Below, one piece after another: positions 1 to 9,517 of a DNA stretch of 64,000 bases. This DNA comes from Paracidovorax sp031843945 (GTDB taxonomy: Bacteria > Pseudomonadota > Gammaproteobacteria > Burkholderiales > Burkholderiaceae_C). Every line of letters starts with the position of its first letter. Position 1 is the stretch's first letter. The position numbers and the translations under genes were made by a program. The notes beneath the pieces were generated by a model. It was not told where the DNA came from. It worked only from the letters and a program-made list of their open reading frames with translations, and searched no databases. Location: positions 682,001 to 746,000 of the forward strand of contig NZ_JAVTJJ010000002.1 of assembly GCF_031843945.1 (NCBI RefSeq), in the 5' to 3' direction.

Positions 1-292
1 CTGCCACGCCGCCGGCGGACACCGCCAGCAGCTGCTTGGTCGACGCGCTCATGAAGATGCCGTAGACGCTGTGCGGCGTGAACAGGCCCACCATGTGCCC
101 GAAGAACAGGAACAGCACGCCGAAATGAAACAGGTTGCTGCCCCAGCGCAGCAGGCCCGAACGCAGCATCTGCGATGAATCGCTCTTCCAGCTGTACTGG
201 TTCTGGTCGAAGCGGATCAGGCTGCCGACTACGAAGACGGCAAAGCACACATAGGGGTACACCTGGAAGAGAAAACCGTGCAACGTGGTCAT
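1..292 (-). CDS. narI: NarI, respiratory nitrate reductase gamma subunit (partial, C-terminus off the window)
   Basis: This is the cytochrome b subunit that anchors NarGH in the inner membrane and takes electrons from quinol. Only the first 97 or so residues are present, because the gene runs off the left edge. The visible part starts MTTLHGFLFQVYPY and contains hydrophobic helices with FHFGVLFLFFGHMVG, which carries histidines of the type that bind heme b in NarI. Its ATG overlaps the narJ stop in an ATGA tetranucleotide, so translation is probably coupled to narJ. It is the last gene of the narK1K2GHJI operon. The identification rests on this position and on the N-terminal sequence. Confidence 0.93.
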   Translation of the reverse strand, partial: MTTLHGFLFQVYPYVCFAVFVVGSLIRFDQNQYSWKSDSSQMLRSGLLRWGSNLFHFGVLFLFFGHMVGLFTPHSVYGIFMSASTKQLLAVSAGGVA

Positions 293-1065
293 GACGTCGC
301 TCCTTGCGAAGGGTTCTTGGGCATGCGCACGATGCGCACGGGCTGGGGCTGTCCGGGGCTGGCCTGGCCCGCGGTGGAGCAGCCATCGAAGGCCATCGGT
401 TCGGCCCAGCTCTCGTCGATGGGCGGCTCTGTGGCGATCGGCACTTGCTGGGCCTTGTGGCCTGCCAGGTCCAGCAGGGCGCCGAGCACGCAGGCATAGC
501 CGCTGCCGCGCTCGCGCAGGGCGCCGAAGATGCCGTTGAGCAGGTGCGCGATCTCGCCCAGAAAGCCCCGCGCCTCGCGCTGCGGCTGGGTAGAGACGAA
601 CTCCAGCACGGCCGGCAGGTAGTCGGGCAGCTCGTCTTCGCTGAGCAGCAGCCCGGCCTGGGCGTAGGTTTCGCCCAGATCGATCATGGCGGGGCCCCGG
701 TCGCGCGAATCACCGTGAACATGCTCGAACAGGTGCAGCGACGTGGCCCGGCCCCGGTCGAACAATTCGACGTAGTCGGTCTCGACCTCCAGCGTGTCGC
801 CCCGGCCCAGTTGGTGCACGAACGCCGCGATCTCCGCGCGGCGGGCGGTAGACAGCACGCCATCGGCGGCCAGCAGCGCGTCGATCTCGTAGAGATGGGC
901 GCGCAGATCGGCGTCCGGGTAGCCGAGCAGGGCCGCCAGCACGCGCAGGGTGACGGCGCCGGGATGGCGCCCCGCCACCCGCTGCGTGGCCGGGATGTTG
1001 TGCGGAGCGGCCGCAGCCGAAGGGGCCGCGTGGGTAGCGGCATGGGTGGTTGCGTGCATGGTCAA
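289..1065 (-). CDS. narJ: NarJ, nitrate reductase molybdenum cofactor assembly chaperone
   Basis: NarJ is a cytoplasmic chaperone that binds apo-NarG and allows cofactor insertion and membrane attachment. The product is 258 residues. The first 30 or so are Ala/His/Thr-rich and low in complexity, and the TorD/NarJ-like helical core begins at about residue 35 (VTLRVLAALLGYPDADL). Typical family features are the acidic LHLFEHVHGDSRDRG segment and YAQAGLLLSEDELPDYLP. The ATG at 1065 overlaps the end of narH by 4 bp and its stop overlaps the narI start, as expected in a tightly coupled nar operon. The histidine-rich head could instead be skipped by a later start, but the overlap with narH favours 1065. 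Confidence 0.95.
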   Translation of the reverse strand: MTMHATTHAATHAAPSAAAAPHNIPATQRVAGRHPGAVTLRVLAALLGYPDADLRAHLYEIDALLAADGVLSTARRAEIAAFVHQLGRGDTLEVETDYVELFDRGRATSLHLFEHVHGDSRDRGPAMIDLGETYAQAGLLLSEDELPDYLPAVLEFVSTQPQREARGFLGEIAHLLNGIFGALRERGSGYACVLGALLDLAGHKAQQVPIATEPPIDESWAEPMAFDGCSTAGQASPGQPQPVRIVRMPKNPSQGATS

Positions 1066-2585
1066 ACCTCCGCCTTGATCGGGATGGTGCGTTTCTTGTC
1101 GACGCCGAACAGGCTCACGTCGCTCACCCCGTCGGAGCAGCCGTTGCCGAAGCTGAAGCCGCAGCCGCCGCGCACGTTGAAGGCGTTCTCAGCGTATTCG
1201 CGGTGCGTCGTCGGGATGACGAAGCGGTCTTCGTAATTGGCGATGGCCATCACGCGGTACATGTCCTCCACGTCGGCCTGGGTGATTCCCACCTGGTTCA
1301 GCACCGCCGTGTCTTCAAAGCCGTCCACGTGCTTGCCGCGCTGGTAGGCGCGCATGGCCAGCATGCGCTCGAGCGCGCGCACCACCGGCGCCGTGTCACC
1401 GGCCGTGAGCAGGTTGGCCAGGTACTTGACCGGAATGCGAAGCTGGTTGACGTCCGGGATCTGCCCGTTCACGCCCAGGTGACCTGCGTTGGCGGCCGAG
1501 CTGATGGGCGAGAGCGGCGGCACGTACCACACCATGGGCAGCGTGCGGTATTCGGGGTGCAGCGGCAGCGCCACCTTCCAGTCCACCGCCATCTTGTAGA
1601 CCGGGCTGTTGCGGGCGGCTTCCATCCAGTTGTCGGGAATGCCGTCGATGCGGGCCTGCTCGATCACGGCCGGGTCGTGCGGGTCCAGGAAGATGTCGAG
1701 CTGCGCCTGGTACAGGTCGCGGTCGCGCTCCACGCTGGCGGCTTCCTGGATGCGGTCGGCGTCGTACAGCAGCACGCCCAGGTAGCGGATGCGGCCCACG
1801 CAGGTTTCCGAGCACACCGTGGGCTGGCCCGACTCGATGCGCGGGTAGCAGAAGATGCACTTCTCGGCCTTGCCGCTCTTCCAGTTGTAGTAAATCTTCT
1901 TGTAGGGGCAGCCCGACACGCACATGCGCCAGCCGCGGCACTTGTCCTGGTCGATCAGCACGATGCCGTCTTCCTCGCGCTTGTAGATCGAGCCCGAGGG
2001 GCACGACGCCACGCACGCCGGGTTCAGGCAGTGCTCGCACAGGCGCGGCAAATACATCATGAACGTGTTCTCGAACTGCGCGTACATGTCCTTCTGGATG
2101 TCGTCGAAGTTCTTGTCCTTGCTGCGCTTGCTGAACTCGCCGCCCAGGATTTCTTCCCAGTTCGGGCCCCAGACGATCTTGTCCATCTGCTTGCCGGTGA
2201 TGAGGCTGCGCGGCCGCGCCGTGGGCGAGGTGCGCATTTCAGGGGCGGACTGCAGATGGGCGTAGTCGAACGTGAAGGGCTCGTAGTAGTCGTCGATCTC
2301 CGGCAGGTTCGGGTTGGCGAAGATCTTCATCAAGAGCTTCCACTTCGCGCCCTGGCGCGGCTGGATGCTGCCGTCGGCGCGGCGCACCCAGCCGCCGTTC
2401 CAGCGGTCCTGGTTCTCCCATTCCTTGGGGTAGCCGATGCCGGGCTTGGTCTCGACGTTGTTGAACCAGGCGTATTCCATGCCCGGGCGGCTGGTCCAGA
2501 CGTTCTTGCAGGTGACGGAGCAGGTGTGGCAGCCGATGCACTTGTCCAGGTTGAGCACCATGCCGATCTGTGCGCGGATTTTCAT
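1062..2585 (-). CDS. narH: NarH, nitrate reductase beta subunit (iron-sulfur)
   Basis: NarH carries the Fe-S wire between NarI heme and NarG. The product is 507 residues, the usual family length. Four cysteine groups are visible: CIGCHTCSVTCK near the N-terminus, CEHCLNPACVASCP, CRGWRMCVSGCP and CIFCYPRIESGQPTVCSETC. The Trp inside the third group is the family hallmark of a [3Fe-4S] site. I chose the ATG at 2585 (MKIRAQIGMVLNLDKCIGC) because it matches the family N-terminus and overlaps the narG stop as ATGA. Open frame continuing upstream of it is only the shadow of narG. Confidence 0.97.
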   Translation of the reverse strand: MKIRAQIGMVLNLDKCIGCHTCSVTCKNVWTSRPGMEYAWFNNVETKPGIGYPKEWENQDRWNGGWVRRADGSIQPRQGAKWKLLMKIFANPNLPEIDDYYEPFTFDYAHLQSAPEMRTSPTARPRSLITGKQMDKIVWGPNWEEILGGEFSKRSKDKNFDDIQKDMYAQFENTFMMYLPRLCEHCLNPACVASCPSGSIYKREEDGIVLIDQDKCRGWRMCVSGCPYKKIYYNWKSGKAEKCIFCYPRIESGQPTVCSETCVGRIRYLGVLLYDADRIQEAASVERDRDLYQAQLDIFLDPHDPAVIEQARIDGIPDNWMEAARNSPVYKMAVDWKVALPLHPEYRTLPMVWYVPPLSPISSAANAGHLGVNGQIPDVNQLRIPVKYLANLLTAGDTAPVVRALERMLAMRAYQRGKHVDGFEDTAVLNQVGITQADVEDMYRVMAIANYEDRFVIPTTHREYAENAFNVRGGCGFSFGNGCSDGVSDVSLFGVDKKRTIPIKAEV

Positions 2586-5500
2586 GCGGTTTCTCCTTGG
2601 TCCAGCGTGGGCTTGATGAGGTGGTCGGCCACGGGCGTGTCCAGCCAGTCGATCTGGTTCATCTTTCGCACCACCACGAACTCGTCGCGGTTGGTGCCGA
2701 TGGTTCCGTAGTAGTTGAAGCCGTAGCTGAACTGCGCGTAGCCTCCGATCATGTGGGTCGGCTTGAGCACGATGCGGGTCACCGAGTTGTGGATGCCGCC
2801 GCGCAGGCCGGTGATCTCGGAGCCGGGCGTGTTCACGATCTTTTCCTGGGCGTGGTACATCATCACCATGCCCGGCTTGACGCGCTGGCTCACCACGGCA
2901 CGGGCCGCAATGGCACCGTTCACGTTGAACAGCTCGATCCAGTCGTTGTCTTCGATGCCCACCGATTTCGCGTCGTCCTCGCTCATCCAAACGCAGGGGC
3001 CGCCGCGGCTGAGCGTGAGCATCAGCAGGTTGTCGGTGTACGTGGAGTGAATGCCCCACTTCTGATGCGGCGTGATGAAGTTCAGCGCGATCTCGGGGTT
3101 GCCGTTGGGCGTGCGGTCCTGCATCTGCGCCGTGGTCTTCAGATCGACCGGCGGGCGATAGCTGGTGAAACCTTCGCCGAAGGCGGTCATCCACGGGTGG
3201 TCCATGTAGAACTGCTGGCGGCCGGTGAGGGTGCGCCATGGGATCAGCTCGTGCACATTGGTGTAGCCGGCGTTGTAGCTGACGGTTTCGCTCTCGATGC
3301 CGCTCCAGGTGGGCGAGCTGATGATCTTGCGCGGCTGGGCCTGCACGTCGCGAAAGCGGATCTTCTCGTCCTCGCGGTACAGCGCCAGGTGCTTGTGTTC
3401 GCGGCCGGTCTGTGCGCTCAACGCCTCCCAGGCCTTGACGGCAACGTGGCCGTTGGTCTCCGGGGCCAGTTGCAGGATCACTTCGCAGGCATCGATGTCG
3501 GTTTCGATGCGCGGCATGCCTTGGGTTACGCCGGGGGCCGTCACCAGACCGTTGAGCTGGCCGAGCTGTTCGACCTCGGTCTCGGTGTTCCAGGCAATGC
3601 CCTTGCCCCCATTGCCCACCTTGTTCATCAGTGGCCCCAAGGCCGTGAAGCGCTTGTACAGGTTCGGATAGTCGCGCTCGACCACCATCATCTGCGGGCC
3701 GGTCTTGCCGGGAATGAACTCGCACTCGCCACGTGCCCAGTCGGCCACGCCGAAGGGTTGGGCCAGTTCGGCCGGCGTGTCGTGGGCCAGCGGGGTGAGC
3801 ACCAGATCGCGCTCCACCCCCAGGTGGCCGGGGCAGATCTCGCTGAATTTCTTGGCGAAGCCCTTGTAGATGTCCCAGTCGCTGCGCGCCTGCCAGGCCG
3901 GGTCCACCGCCGTGGACAGCGGGTGGATGAAGGGGTGCATGTCGCTGGTGTTGAGGTCGTTCTTCTCATACCAGGTGGCGGTGGGCAGCACGATGTCGGA
4001 ATACAGGCACGTGGTGCTCATGCGGAAGTCCAGCGTGACCAACAGGTCCAGCTTGCCCTCCGGCGCCTTGTCGTGCCAGACGACCTCCTTGGGCTTGGCT
4101 TCATCCGCACCCAGGTCTTTGCCCTGCACACCGTTGCTGGTGCCCAGCAGGTGCTTGAGAAAGTATTCGTGACCCTTGCCCGACGAACCCAGGATGTTGG
4201 AGCGCCACACGAACATGTTGCGCGGCCAGTTGTCGGGGTGGTCGGGGTCGGTACAGCTCATGGTGAGCGTGCCGTCCTGAATGGCCTTGACCGCATAGGC
4301 CTTGGGATCCATGCCTGCGGCCTGCGCGTCGAGCACCACCTGCAGCGGATTGGTCTGCAGTTGCGGCGCCGACGGCAGCCAGCCCATGCGTTCGGCGCGC
4401 ACGTTGTAGTCGATCATGCTGCCGCCGAACTGCGCCTTGTCGGCCAGGGGCGAGAGCACCTCTTCCACGCCCAGCTTTTCATAGCGCCACTGATCGGTGT
4501 GCGCGTAGAAGAAGCTGGTGGAGTTCTGCTGCCGCGGTGGACGAATCCAGTCCAGCGCAAAGGCCAGCGCCGTCCAGCCGGTCTGCGGGCGGAGCTTTTC
4601 CTGGCCCACGTAATGCGCCCAGCCGCCGCCGCTCTGGCCGATGCAGCCGCACATCATCAGCATGTTGATGACGCCGCGGTAGTTCATGTCGCAGTGGTAC
4701 CAGTGGTTCATGGCCGCACCGATGATCACCATCGAACGCCCGCGCGTCTTGTCGGCGTTCTCGGCGAATTGGCTGGCCACGGTGATCAGCTGCGCTCGCG
4801 GCGTGCCGGTGATCTTTTCCTGCCACGCTGGGGTGTACGGCGTGTCGTCGTCGAAGCTCTTGGCGGCGAATTCACCGGGCAGCCCACGCGCCACGCCGTA
4901 GTTGGCCACCTGCAGATCGAACACCGTGGCCACCAGCACATCGCCGCCCAACAGCTGCAGGCGCTGCACGGGCACGGTGCGCACCAGCACGTCGGATTGC
5001 ACGTTGGCGGTGAAGTTTTCAGTGGTGATGCCGCCGAAGTAGGGAAAGCCCACGCGGGCGGTTTCCACATCGGCATCAATGCGCTCGACGCCGTCTTCGC
5101 CTTCGAGCAGCGACAGCTTCAGCCGCACTTCGCTGCCGTCCTCGGCGTTCTTCGCTTCCAGGTTCCACTGCCCCTGGTCGGCGCGGCCGTCGGCACCCCA
5201 ACGAAAGCCGATGGCGCCTTGCGGCACCACCACGCGGCCGGCCGCGTCGAAGGCCACGGTCTTCCAGTCGGGGTTGTTGCCCTGACCCAGGGCGCCGTCG
5301 AAGTCGGAAGCGCGCACGTACCGGTCCGGCACCATCACGGTCTGGCCGTCGGGCAGCTCGTGCGCCTTCAGCGTGACCAGCATGGGCATGTCGGTATAGC
5401 GCCGCACGTAGTCGTCGAAGTACGTGCTGCGTGCGCCCTGGTCAGGGAAGTAGAACTCTTTCAGGATCACGTGGCCCATGGCCATGGCCACGGCAGCGTC

Positions 5501-6403
5501 GGTGCCCTGCTTGGGGTTCATCCAGATGTCGGCCAGCTTGGCGACCTCGGAATAGTCGGGCGTGACCGCGACCGTCTTCGCGCCTTTGTAGCGCACCTCG
5601 GTGAAGAAGTGGGCGTCGGGCGTGCGCGTCTGCGGCACGTTGGAGCCCCAGGCAATGATGTAGCTGGAGTTGTACCAGTCGGCCGACTCGGGCACGTCGG
5701 TCTGCTCGCCCCACACCTGCGGGCTGGCCGGCGGCAGGTCGCAGTACCAGTCGTAGAAGCTCATGCACACGCCGCCGATGAGGCTTAGGTAGCGCGAGCC
5801 GGCCGCGTAGCTGACCATCGACATGGCGGGAATGGGCGAGAAGCCGATGATGCGGTCCGGCCCGTGGCGCTGGATGGTGTGCACGTTCGCGGCGGCGACG
5901 ATCTCGTTGACCTCGTCCCAGCTGGACCGGGCAAAGCCGCCGAGGCCGCGCACGCTCTGGTAGTCATGCCGCGTGGCGTCATTGCCCACGATGGAGGCCC
6001 AGGCCTGCACCGGGCCCAGCGTCTGCCGCGCCGCGCGCCACGACTTCAGCAGGCGTGCACGCACCATGGGGTACTTCACGCGGTTGGCGCTGTAGAGGTA
6101 CCAGCTGTAGCTGGCACCGCGTGCGCAGCCACGCGGCTCGTGGTTGGGCATGTCCCAGCGGGTGCGCGGGTAGTCGGTCTGCTGCGTTTCCCAGGTGACG
6201 ATGCCGCCCTTGACGTAGATCTTCCACGAACACGAACCCGTGCAGTTCACGCCGTGCGTGGAGCGCACGACCTTGTCGTGCGCCCAGCGGTTGCGGTAGG
6301 CGTCTTCCCAGGTGCGGTCTTCACCGGTAACCTGGCCGTGGCCTTTGGAGAAGGTTTCACGCGACTGCGAGAAGTAGGTGAGGCGATCGAGAAAGTGACT
6401 CAT
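2582..6403 (-). CDS. narG: NarG, respiratory nitrate reductase alpha subunit (molybdenum catalytic)
   Basis: NarG reduces nitrate to nitrite at a Mo-bisMGD centre facing the cytoplasm. The product is 1273 residues, normal for NarG. Near the N-terminus HGVNCTGSCSWKIYV shows the H-x3-C-x3-C pattern that ligates the FS0 cluster, followed by the conserved WETQQTDYPRTRWDMPNHEPRGC. The ESADWYNSSYIIAWGSN stretch carries the likely Asp ligand to Mo, assigned by family knowledge. The start at 6403 (MSHFLDRLTYFSQSR) is preceded by AAGGA at good spacing. Fourteen further in-frame residues upstream are unlikely to be translated. It overlaps narH by 4 bp. Confidence 0.98.
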   Translation of the reverse strand: MSHFLDRLTYFSQSRETFSKGHGQVTGEDRTWEDAYRNRWAHDKVVRSTHGVNCTGSCSWKIYVKGGIVTWETQQTDYPRTRWDMPNHEPRGCARGASYSWYLYSANRVKYPMVRARLLKSWRAARQTLGPVQAWASIVGNDATRHDYQSVRGLGGFARSSWDEVNEIVAAANVHTIQRHGPDRIIGFSPIPAMSMVSYAAGSRYLSLIGGVCMSFYDWYCDLPPASPQVWGEQTDVPESADWYNSSYIIAWGSNVPQTRTPDAHFFTEVRYKGAKTVAVTPDYSEVAKLADIWMNPKQGTDAAVAMAMGHVILKEFYFPDQGARSTYFDDYVRRYTDMPMLVTLKAHELPDGQTVMVPDRYVRASDFDGALGQGNNPDWKTVAFDAAGRVVVPQGAIGFRWGADGRADQGQWNLEAKNAEDGSEVRLKLSLLEGEDGVERIDADVETARVGFPYFGGITTENFTANVQSDVLVRTVPVQRLQLLGGDVLVATVFDLQVANYGVARGLPGEFAAKSFDDDTPYTPAWQEKITGTPRAQLITVASQFAENADKTRGRSMVIIGAAMNHWYHCDMNYRGVINMLMMCGCIGQSGGGWAHYVGQEKLRPQTGWTALAFALDWIRPPRQQNSTSFFYAHTDQWRYEKLGVEEVLSPLADKAQFGGSMIDYNVRAERMGWLPSAPQLQTNPLQVVLDAQAAGMDPKAYAVKAIQDGTLTMSCTDPDHPDNWPRNMFVWRSNILGSSGKGHEYFLKHLLGTSNGVQGKDLGADEAKPKEVVWHDKAPEGKLDLLVTLDFRMSTTCLYSDIVLPTATWYEKNDLNTSDMHPFIHPLSTAVDPAWQARSDWDIYKGFAKKFSEICPGHLGVERDLVLTPLAHDTPAELAQPFGVADWARGECEFIPGKTGPQMMVVERDYPNLYKRFTALGPLMNKVGNGGKGIAWNTETEVEQLGQLNGLVTAPGVTQGMPRIETDIDACEVILQLAPETNGHVAVKAWEALSAQTGREHKHLALYREDEKIRFRDVQAQPRKIISSPTWSGIESETVSYNAGYTNVHELIPWRTLTGRQQFYMDHPWMTAFGEGFTSYRPPVDLKTTAQMQDRTPNGNPEIALNFITPHQKWGIHSTYTDNLLMLTLSRGGPCVWMSEDDAKSVGIEDNDWIELFNVNGAIAARAVVSQRVKPGMVMMYHAQEKIVNTPGSEITGLRGGIHNSVTRIVLKPTHMIGGYAQFSYGFNYYGTIGTNRDEFVVVRKMNQIDWLDTPVADHLIKPTLDQGETA

Positions 6404-6460
6404 CGTGGTTCCTTGGGTGTTGTTCTGATGGCTGTGCTGCGGCAAAGGGCGACGACGCGT

Positions 6461-7906
6461 TCAGCAGGGCATTTCGGCGTTGGGGCGCGCGTAATAGCGC
6501 CACGTGACGGCGATGCAGACGAGATAGAAGGCCGCGAAAGTCCACAGGGCCAGCTCGGGGCCGCCGGTCGCGGCGATGGAGCTGCCGTAGCTCTTGGGAA
6601 TGAAGAAGCCCCCGTAGGCCGCCAGCGCGGCGGAAAACCCCAGCGCAGCAGCGCCTTCGGTGTTGCCGTCCTTGATGGCCTGCGCGTGGGCGGCGTCGTC
6701 GCCAGCAGGCACCTCGCGCAGCTTCAGGTTCAAAAAGATCACCGGAATCATCCGGAAGGTCGAGCCGTTGCCGATGCCGGTGGTGAGGAACAGCACCAGG
6801 AACATCAGGAAGAAGCCGGCAAAACTGCCTTCGGCCGGCCCGAAGGGCAGCACGTAGCCGCCCGAGCCCTTGGGCAGAAAGAACAGCACGCCCACCACGG
6901 CAGCGGCCATGACGGCGAAGTTCCAGAGCGTGACGCGCGCGCCGCCCAGCTTGTCGGCCAGCCAGCCACCCACCGGGCGAATCAGCGCGCCGACCAGGGG
7001 GCCGAGCCAGGCATAGGCCAGCGGGTTCACTTCAGGGAACAACGCCTTGATGAGCAGCGGAAAGCCGGCCGCGAAGCCGATGAACGAGCCGAAGGTGCCC
7101 AGATACAGAACGCACATCAGCCAGTTGTGCTTGCGCCGGAAGATGGCGGCCTGTGCCGCAAACGAGGCCTTCGCATCGGCGATGTCGTTCATCCCAAACC
7201 ACGCCGCCAGCGAGGCCAGCACGATCCACGGCACCCAGATGAATGCGGCGTTCTGCGTCCAGACCTGCACGGCCTGGCCGTTCTTCACCATGGTCTGCGC
7301 ATCGCCCCCGAAGATGCCGAAGATGCCGGCCGTCACCACCAGCGGGCTGAGGAACTGCACCACCGACACGCCCAGATTGCCCAGGCCCGCGTTCACGCCC
7401 AGTGCCGAACCCTTGCGCTCCTTCGGAAAGAAGAAGCTGATGTTGGCCATGCTGGAGCTGAAGTTGCCGCCGCCCAGGCCGCACAGCAGCGCCAGGCCCA
7501 GCATGGTGGGGTAGGCGGTGGTGTTGTCCTGCACCGCATAGCCGATGCCGATGGCCGGAATCAGCAGCGACGCGGTGGACAGCGCCGTCCAGCGCCGCCC
7601 GCCCACCAGAGGCACCATGAACGAATAGAAGATGCGCAGCGTGGCGCCCGAGAGCGCCGGCGCGGCCGCCAGCCAGAAGAGCTGGTTGGTCGAATAGCGA
7701 AAGCCCAGGCCGGGCAGGCTCACCGCCACCACGCTCCAGACCTGCCAGATGGCAAAGGCCAGGAACAGCGCGGGCACCGAGATCCACAGGTTCAGCTTGG
7801 CGACTGCGTCGCCTTCGCGTTCCCAGAACGCCTTGTCTTCCGGCGTCCAGAGGGTGAGCAGGCGCCCCTGGCGGCCGCTGCGGGAATGGGTGGAGCGTTG
7901 GGACAT
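6461..7906 (-). CDS. narK2: NarK2-type nitrate/nitrite transporter (major facilitator superfamily)
   Basis: This is a 481-residue, 12-helix MFS protein of the nitrate/nitrite porter family. The two family signatures are present: GLGGGNFSSSMANISFFFP and, in the second half, GIGNGSTFRMIP. NarK2-type proteins are usually nitrate/nitrite antiporters that export nitrite while importing nitrate. The extended N-terminus (LTLWTPEDKAFWEREGDAVAKLNLW) resembles second-domain NarK proteins. It lies 57 bp upstream of narG and 22 bp downstream of narK1, in the order narK1-narK2-narG known from denitrifying pseudomonads and Comamonadaceae. Antiport versus symport is inferred from family position. Confidence 0.93.
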   Translation of the reverse strand: MSQRSTHSRSGRQGRLLTLWTPEDKAFWEREGDAVAKLNLWISVPALFLAFAIWQVWSVVAVSLPGLGFRYSTNQLFWLAAAPALSGATLRIFYSFMVPLVGGRRWTALSTASLLIPAIGIGYAVQDNTTAYPTMLGLALLCGLGGGNFSSSMANISFFFPKERKGSALGVNAGLGNLGVSVVQFLSPLVVTAGIFGIFGGDAQTMVKNGQAVQVWTQNAAFIWVPWIVLASLAAWFGMNDIADAKASFAAQAAIFRRKHNWLMCVLYLGTFGSFIGFAAGFPLLIKALFPEVNPLAYAWLGPLVGALIRPVGGWLADKLGGARVTLWNFAVMAAAVVGVLFFLPKGSGGYVLPFGPAEGSFAGFFLMFLVLFLTTGIGNGSTFRMIPVIFLNLKLREVPAGDDAAHAQAIKDGNTEGAAALGFSAALAAYGGFFIPKSYGSSIAATGGPELALWTFAAFYLVCIAVTWRYYARPNAEMPC

Positions 7907-7928
7907 GAAAGTGTCTCCTGGTCAGCAG

Positions 7929-9224
7929 TCAGCGGACGGCTTGGCGGTTGAAGCCGGCTGGCGCGTCGGCCAGCAAGTCGGTGCGGCGCACCTCGGTGAA
8001 ATACATCCAGATAAGCGACACCCACACCACGCCGTACATCAACATGAAGGCGCTGGAGCGCACGCCGGTCCAGTCCATCAACACGCCGAACAGGATGGGT
8101 AGCACGAAGCCGCCCAAACCGCCCGCCAGGCCCACGATGCCGCTGATGGCGCCGATGTTCTGCGGGTAGTCGTCGCTGATGTACTTGAAGACGCTGGCCT
8201 TGCCGAAAGCCCAGGCGATGCCCAGCACGAACATGAGGCCGGTGAATGTGTAGACGTTCAGGCCGATGTGGAAGGTGCGCGGCCCGTCCACGGTCAGCAC
8301 GGTGAAATCGGTCTGCGGGTACGACAGCAGGAAGAGGCACACCCAGCTGACCCACAGCACCCACCAGGTGACGCTGTGTGCGCCATATTTGTCGCTCATC
8401 ACGCCACCGATGGCGCGCAGCACACCGCCCGGCAACGAGAAGCAGGCGGCCAGCAGAGCAGCCACGCGGATGTCCAGGCCATATTCGCCCACGTAGTACT
8501 GCACCATCCAGAGCGACAGCGCTACGTAGCCACCGAAGACGATGCTGTAGTACTGGCAGTACTTGAGCACCTTCGGGTCCTTCAACGCGCGCAACTGCGC
8601 TGCGAACGACGTCCGGGTGGACACGCGGTGCGAAGGGTCGCTGTGGCTGAACAGCCAGAACAGCACCAGCGTGCCGAGCATGATGGCTGCGTACACGTGC
8701 GGCACCATCGTCCAGCCAAAGGCCACCAACAGCACCGGGGCGACGAACTTGTTCACCGCGGCGCCGGAATTGCCTGCGCCATAGACGCCCATGGCCATGC
8801 CCTGGCGGTGCCGCGGAAACCAGCGCGCCACATAAGGCGTGCCGACCGAGAAAGCGCCGCCCGACAGCCCCACGAACAGACCGGCGACCAGAAAGTGCCA
8901 GTATTCGGTGGCGTAACCCATCATCCAAATGGCGGGAACCGTCAACGCCATCAGCACGGCCATCACGACGCGCCCGCCAAAGCGGTCCGTCCAGATGCCC
9001 AGCGGCACGCGCACCAGCGAGCCGGTCAGCACCGGCATTGCCGTCAGCAGGCCGAACTGCGTGGACGTCAGGTTCAGCATCTTGCGGATGGGAATGCCGA
9101 TGACGCCGAACATCATCCAGACCATGAAGCACACCGTGAAGGCCAGCGTGCTGACGATGAGAACGGACCAAGCCTGCCGCGTGTGGCGGGAGCTGTCCTG
9201 AAGGGGGAAGGCGCGATCTGCCAT
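7929..9224 (-). CDS. narK1: NarK1-type nitrate transporter (major facilitator superfamily)
   Basis: This is the first gene of the nar operon and encodes a 431-residue MFS nitrate porter. The family signatures are GLSGGAFSVGTPYVARWFP in the first half and GLAWAFGKASVFKYISDDYP in the second. NarK1 homologues are generally proton-coupled nitrate importers that start respiration before nitrite builds up. The start at 9224 (MADRAFPLQDSSRHTRQAW) has AGGAG eight bases upstream. Longer in-frame starts up to 9332 lack such a site and would add a non-conserved 36-residue tail. The product differs from NarK2 by a shorter N-terminus. Confidence 0.93.
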   Translation of the reverse strand: MADRAFPLQDSSRHTRQAWSVLIVSTLAFTVCFMVWMMFGVIGIPIRKMLNLTSTQFGLLTAMPVLTGSLVRVPLGIWTDRFGGRVVMAVLMALTVPAIWMMGYATEYWHFLVAGLFVGLSGGAFSVGTPYVARWFPRHRQGMAMGVYGAGNSGAAVNKFVAPVLLVAFGWTMVPHVYAAIMLGTLVLFWLFSHSDPSHRVSTRTSFAAQLRALKDPKVLKYCQYYSIVFGGYVALSLWMVQYYVGEYGLDIRVAALLAACFSLPGGVLRAIGGVMSDKYGAHSVTWWVLWVSWVCLFLLSYPQTDFTVLTVDGPRTFHIGLNVYTFTGLMFVLGIAWAFGKASVFKYISDDYPQNIGAISGIVGLAGGLGGFVLPILFGVLMDWTGVRSSAFMLMYGVVWVSLIWMYFTEVRRTDLLADAPAGFNRQAVR

Positions 9225-9517
9225 GAAGTGGCTCCTAGCTTGTGGCATGGGTCCATCGTCCCCGTGCCACGGCTTCACGCACATCCCCCTGAGGACTACC
9301 TGCCCTGCAGCAGAAGAACTACTCCCGGCCACATCCCTCGTTCAAAAGAACTATGCGCAACCGTTCCATGCCTCCTGTTGAACCTCTCTTCAGTCGCTCC
9401 CACTGTTTCGATTCAGGCAACGCAGCGATTCAAAAACTCCCATTGGTTTGAAGAGGTTGCGCCACTACATTCCAGGCTCACCAATAACGCGTGACGCGCG
9501 ATCAACCGGGAGCCACC
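9225..9517. promoter_or_regulatory. Divergent control region between the nar operon and the nitroreductase gene
   Basis: This 293-bp gap must hold the nar operon promoter on the minus strand and probably the nitroreductase promoter on the plus strand. I looked for an FNR/ANR-type TTGAT-N4-ATCAA site and found none convincing. What is visible is an imperfect inverted repeat with TTCAAA and TTTGAA arms at 9429..9452, a short GTTC-N4-GAAC palindrome near 9350, and two CGATTCA direct repeats near 9409 and 9426. NarL heptamers are too degenerate to call by eye. Confidence 0.4.

Noticed and set aside
1050..5788. Very long open frames antisense to narH and narG (up to about 1070 codons)
   Set aside because: They lie opposite strongly conserved genes and have the His/Val/Arg/Ala-rich composition expected of antisense frames in high-GC DNA; no motif or signal peptide is seen.
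9491..9517. GATCAA near the nitroreductase start as an FNR half-site
   Set aside because: The other half of the palindrome is absent and the position is too close to the start codon for activation.
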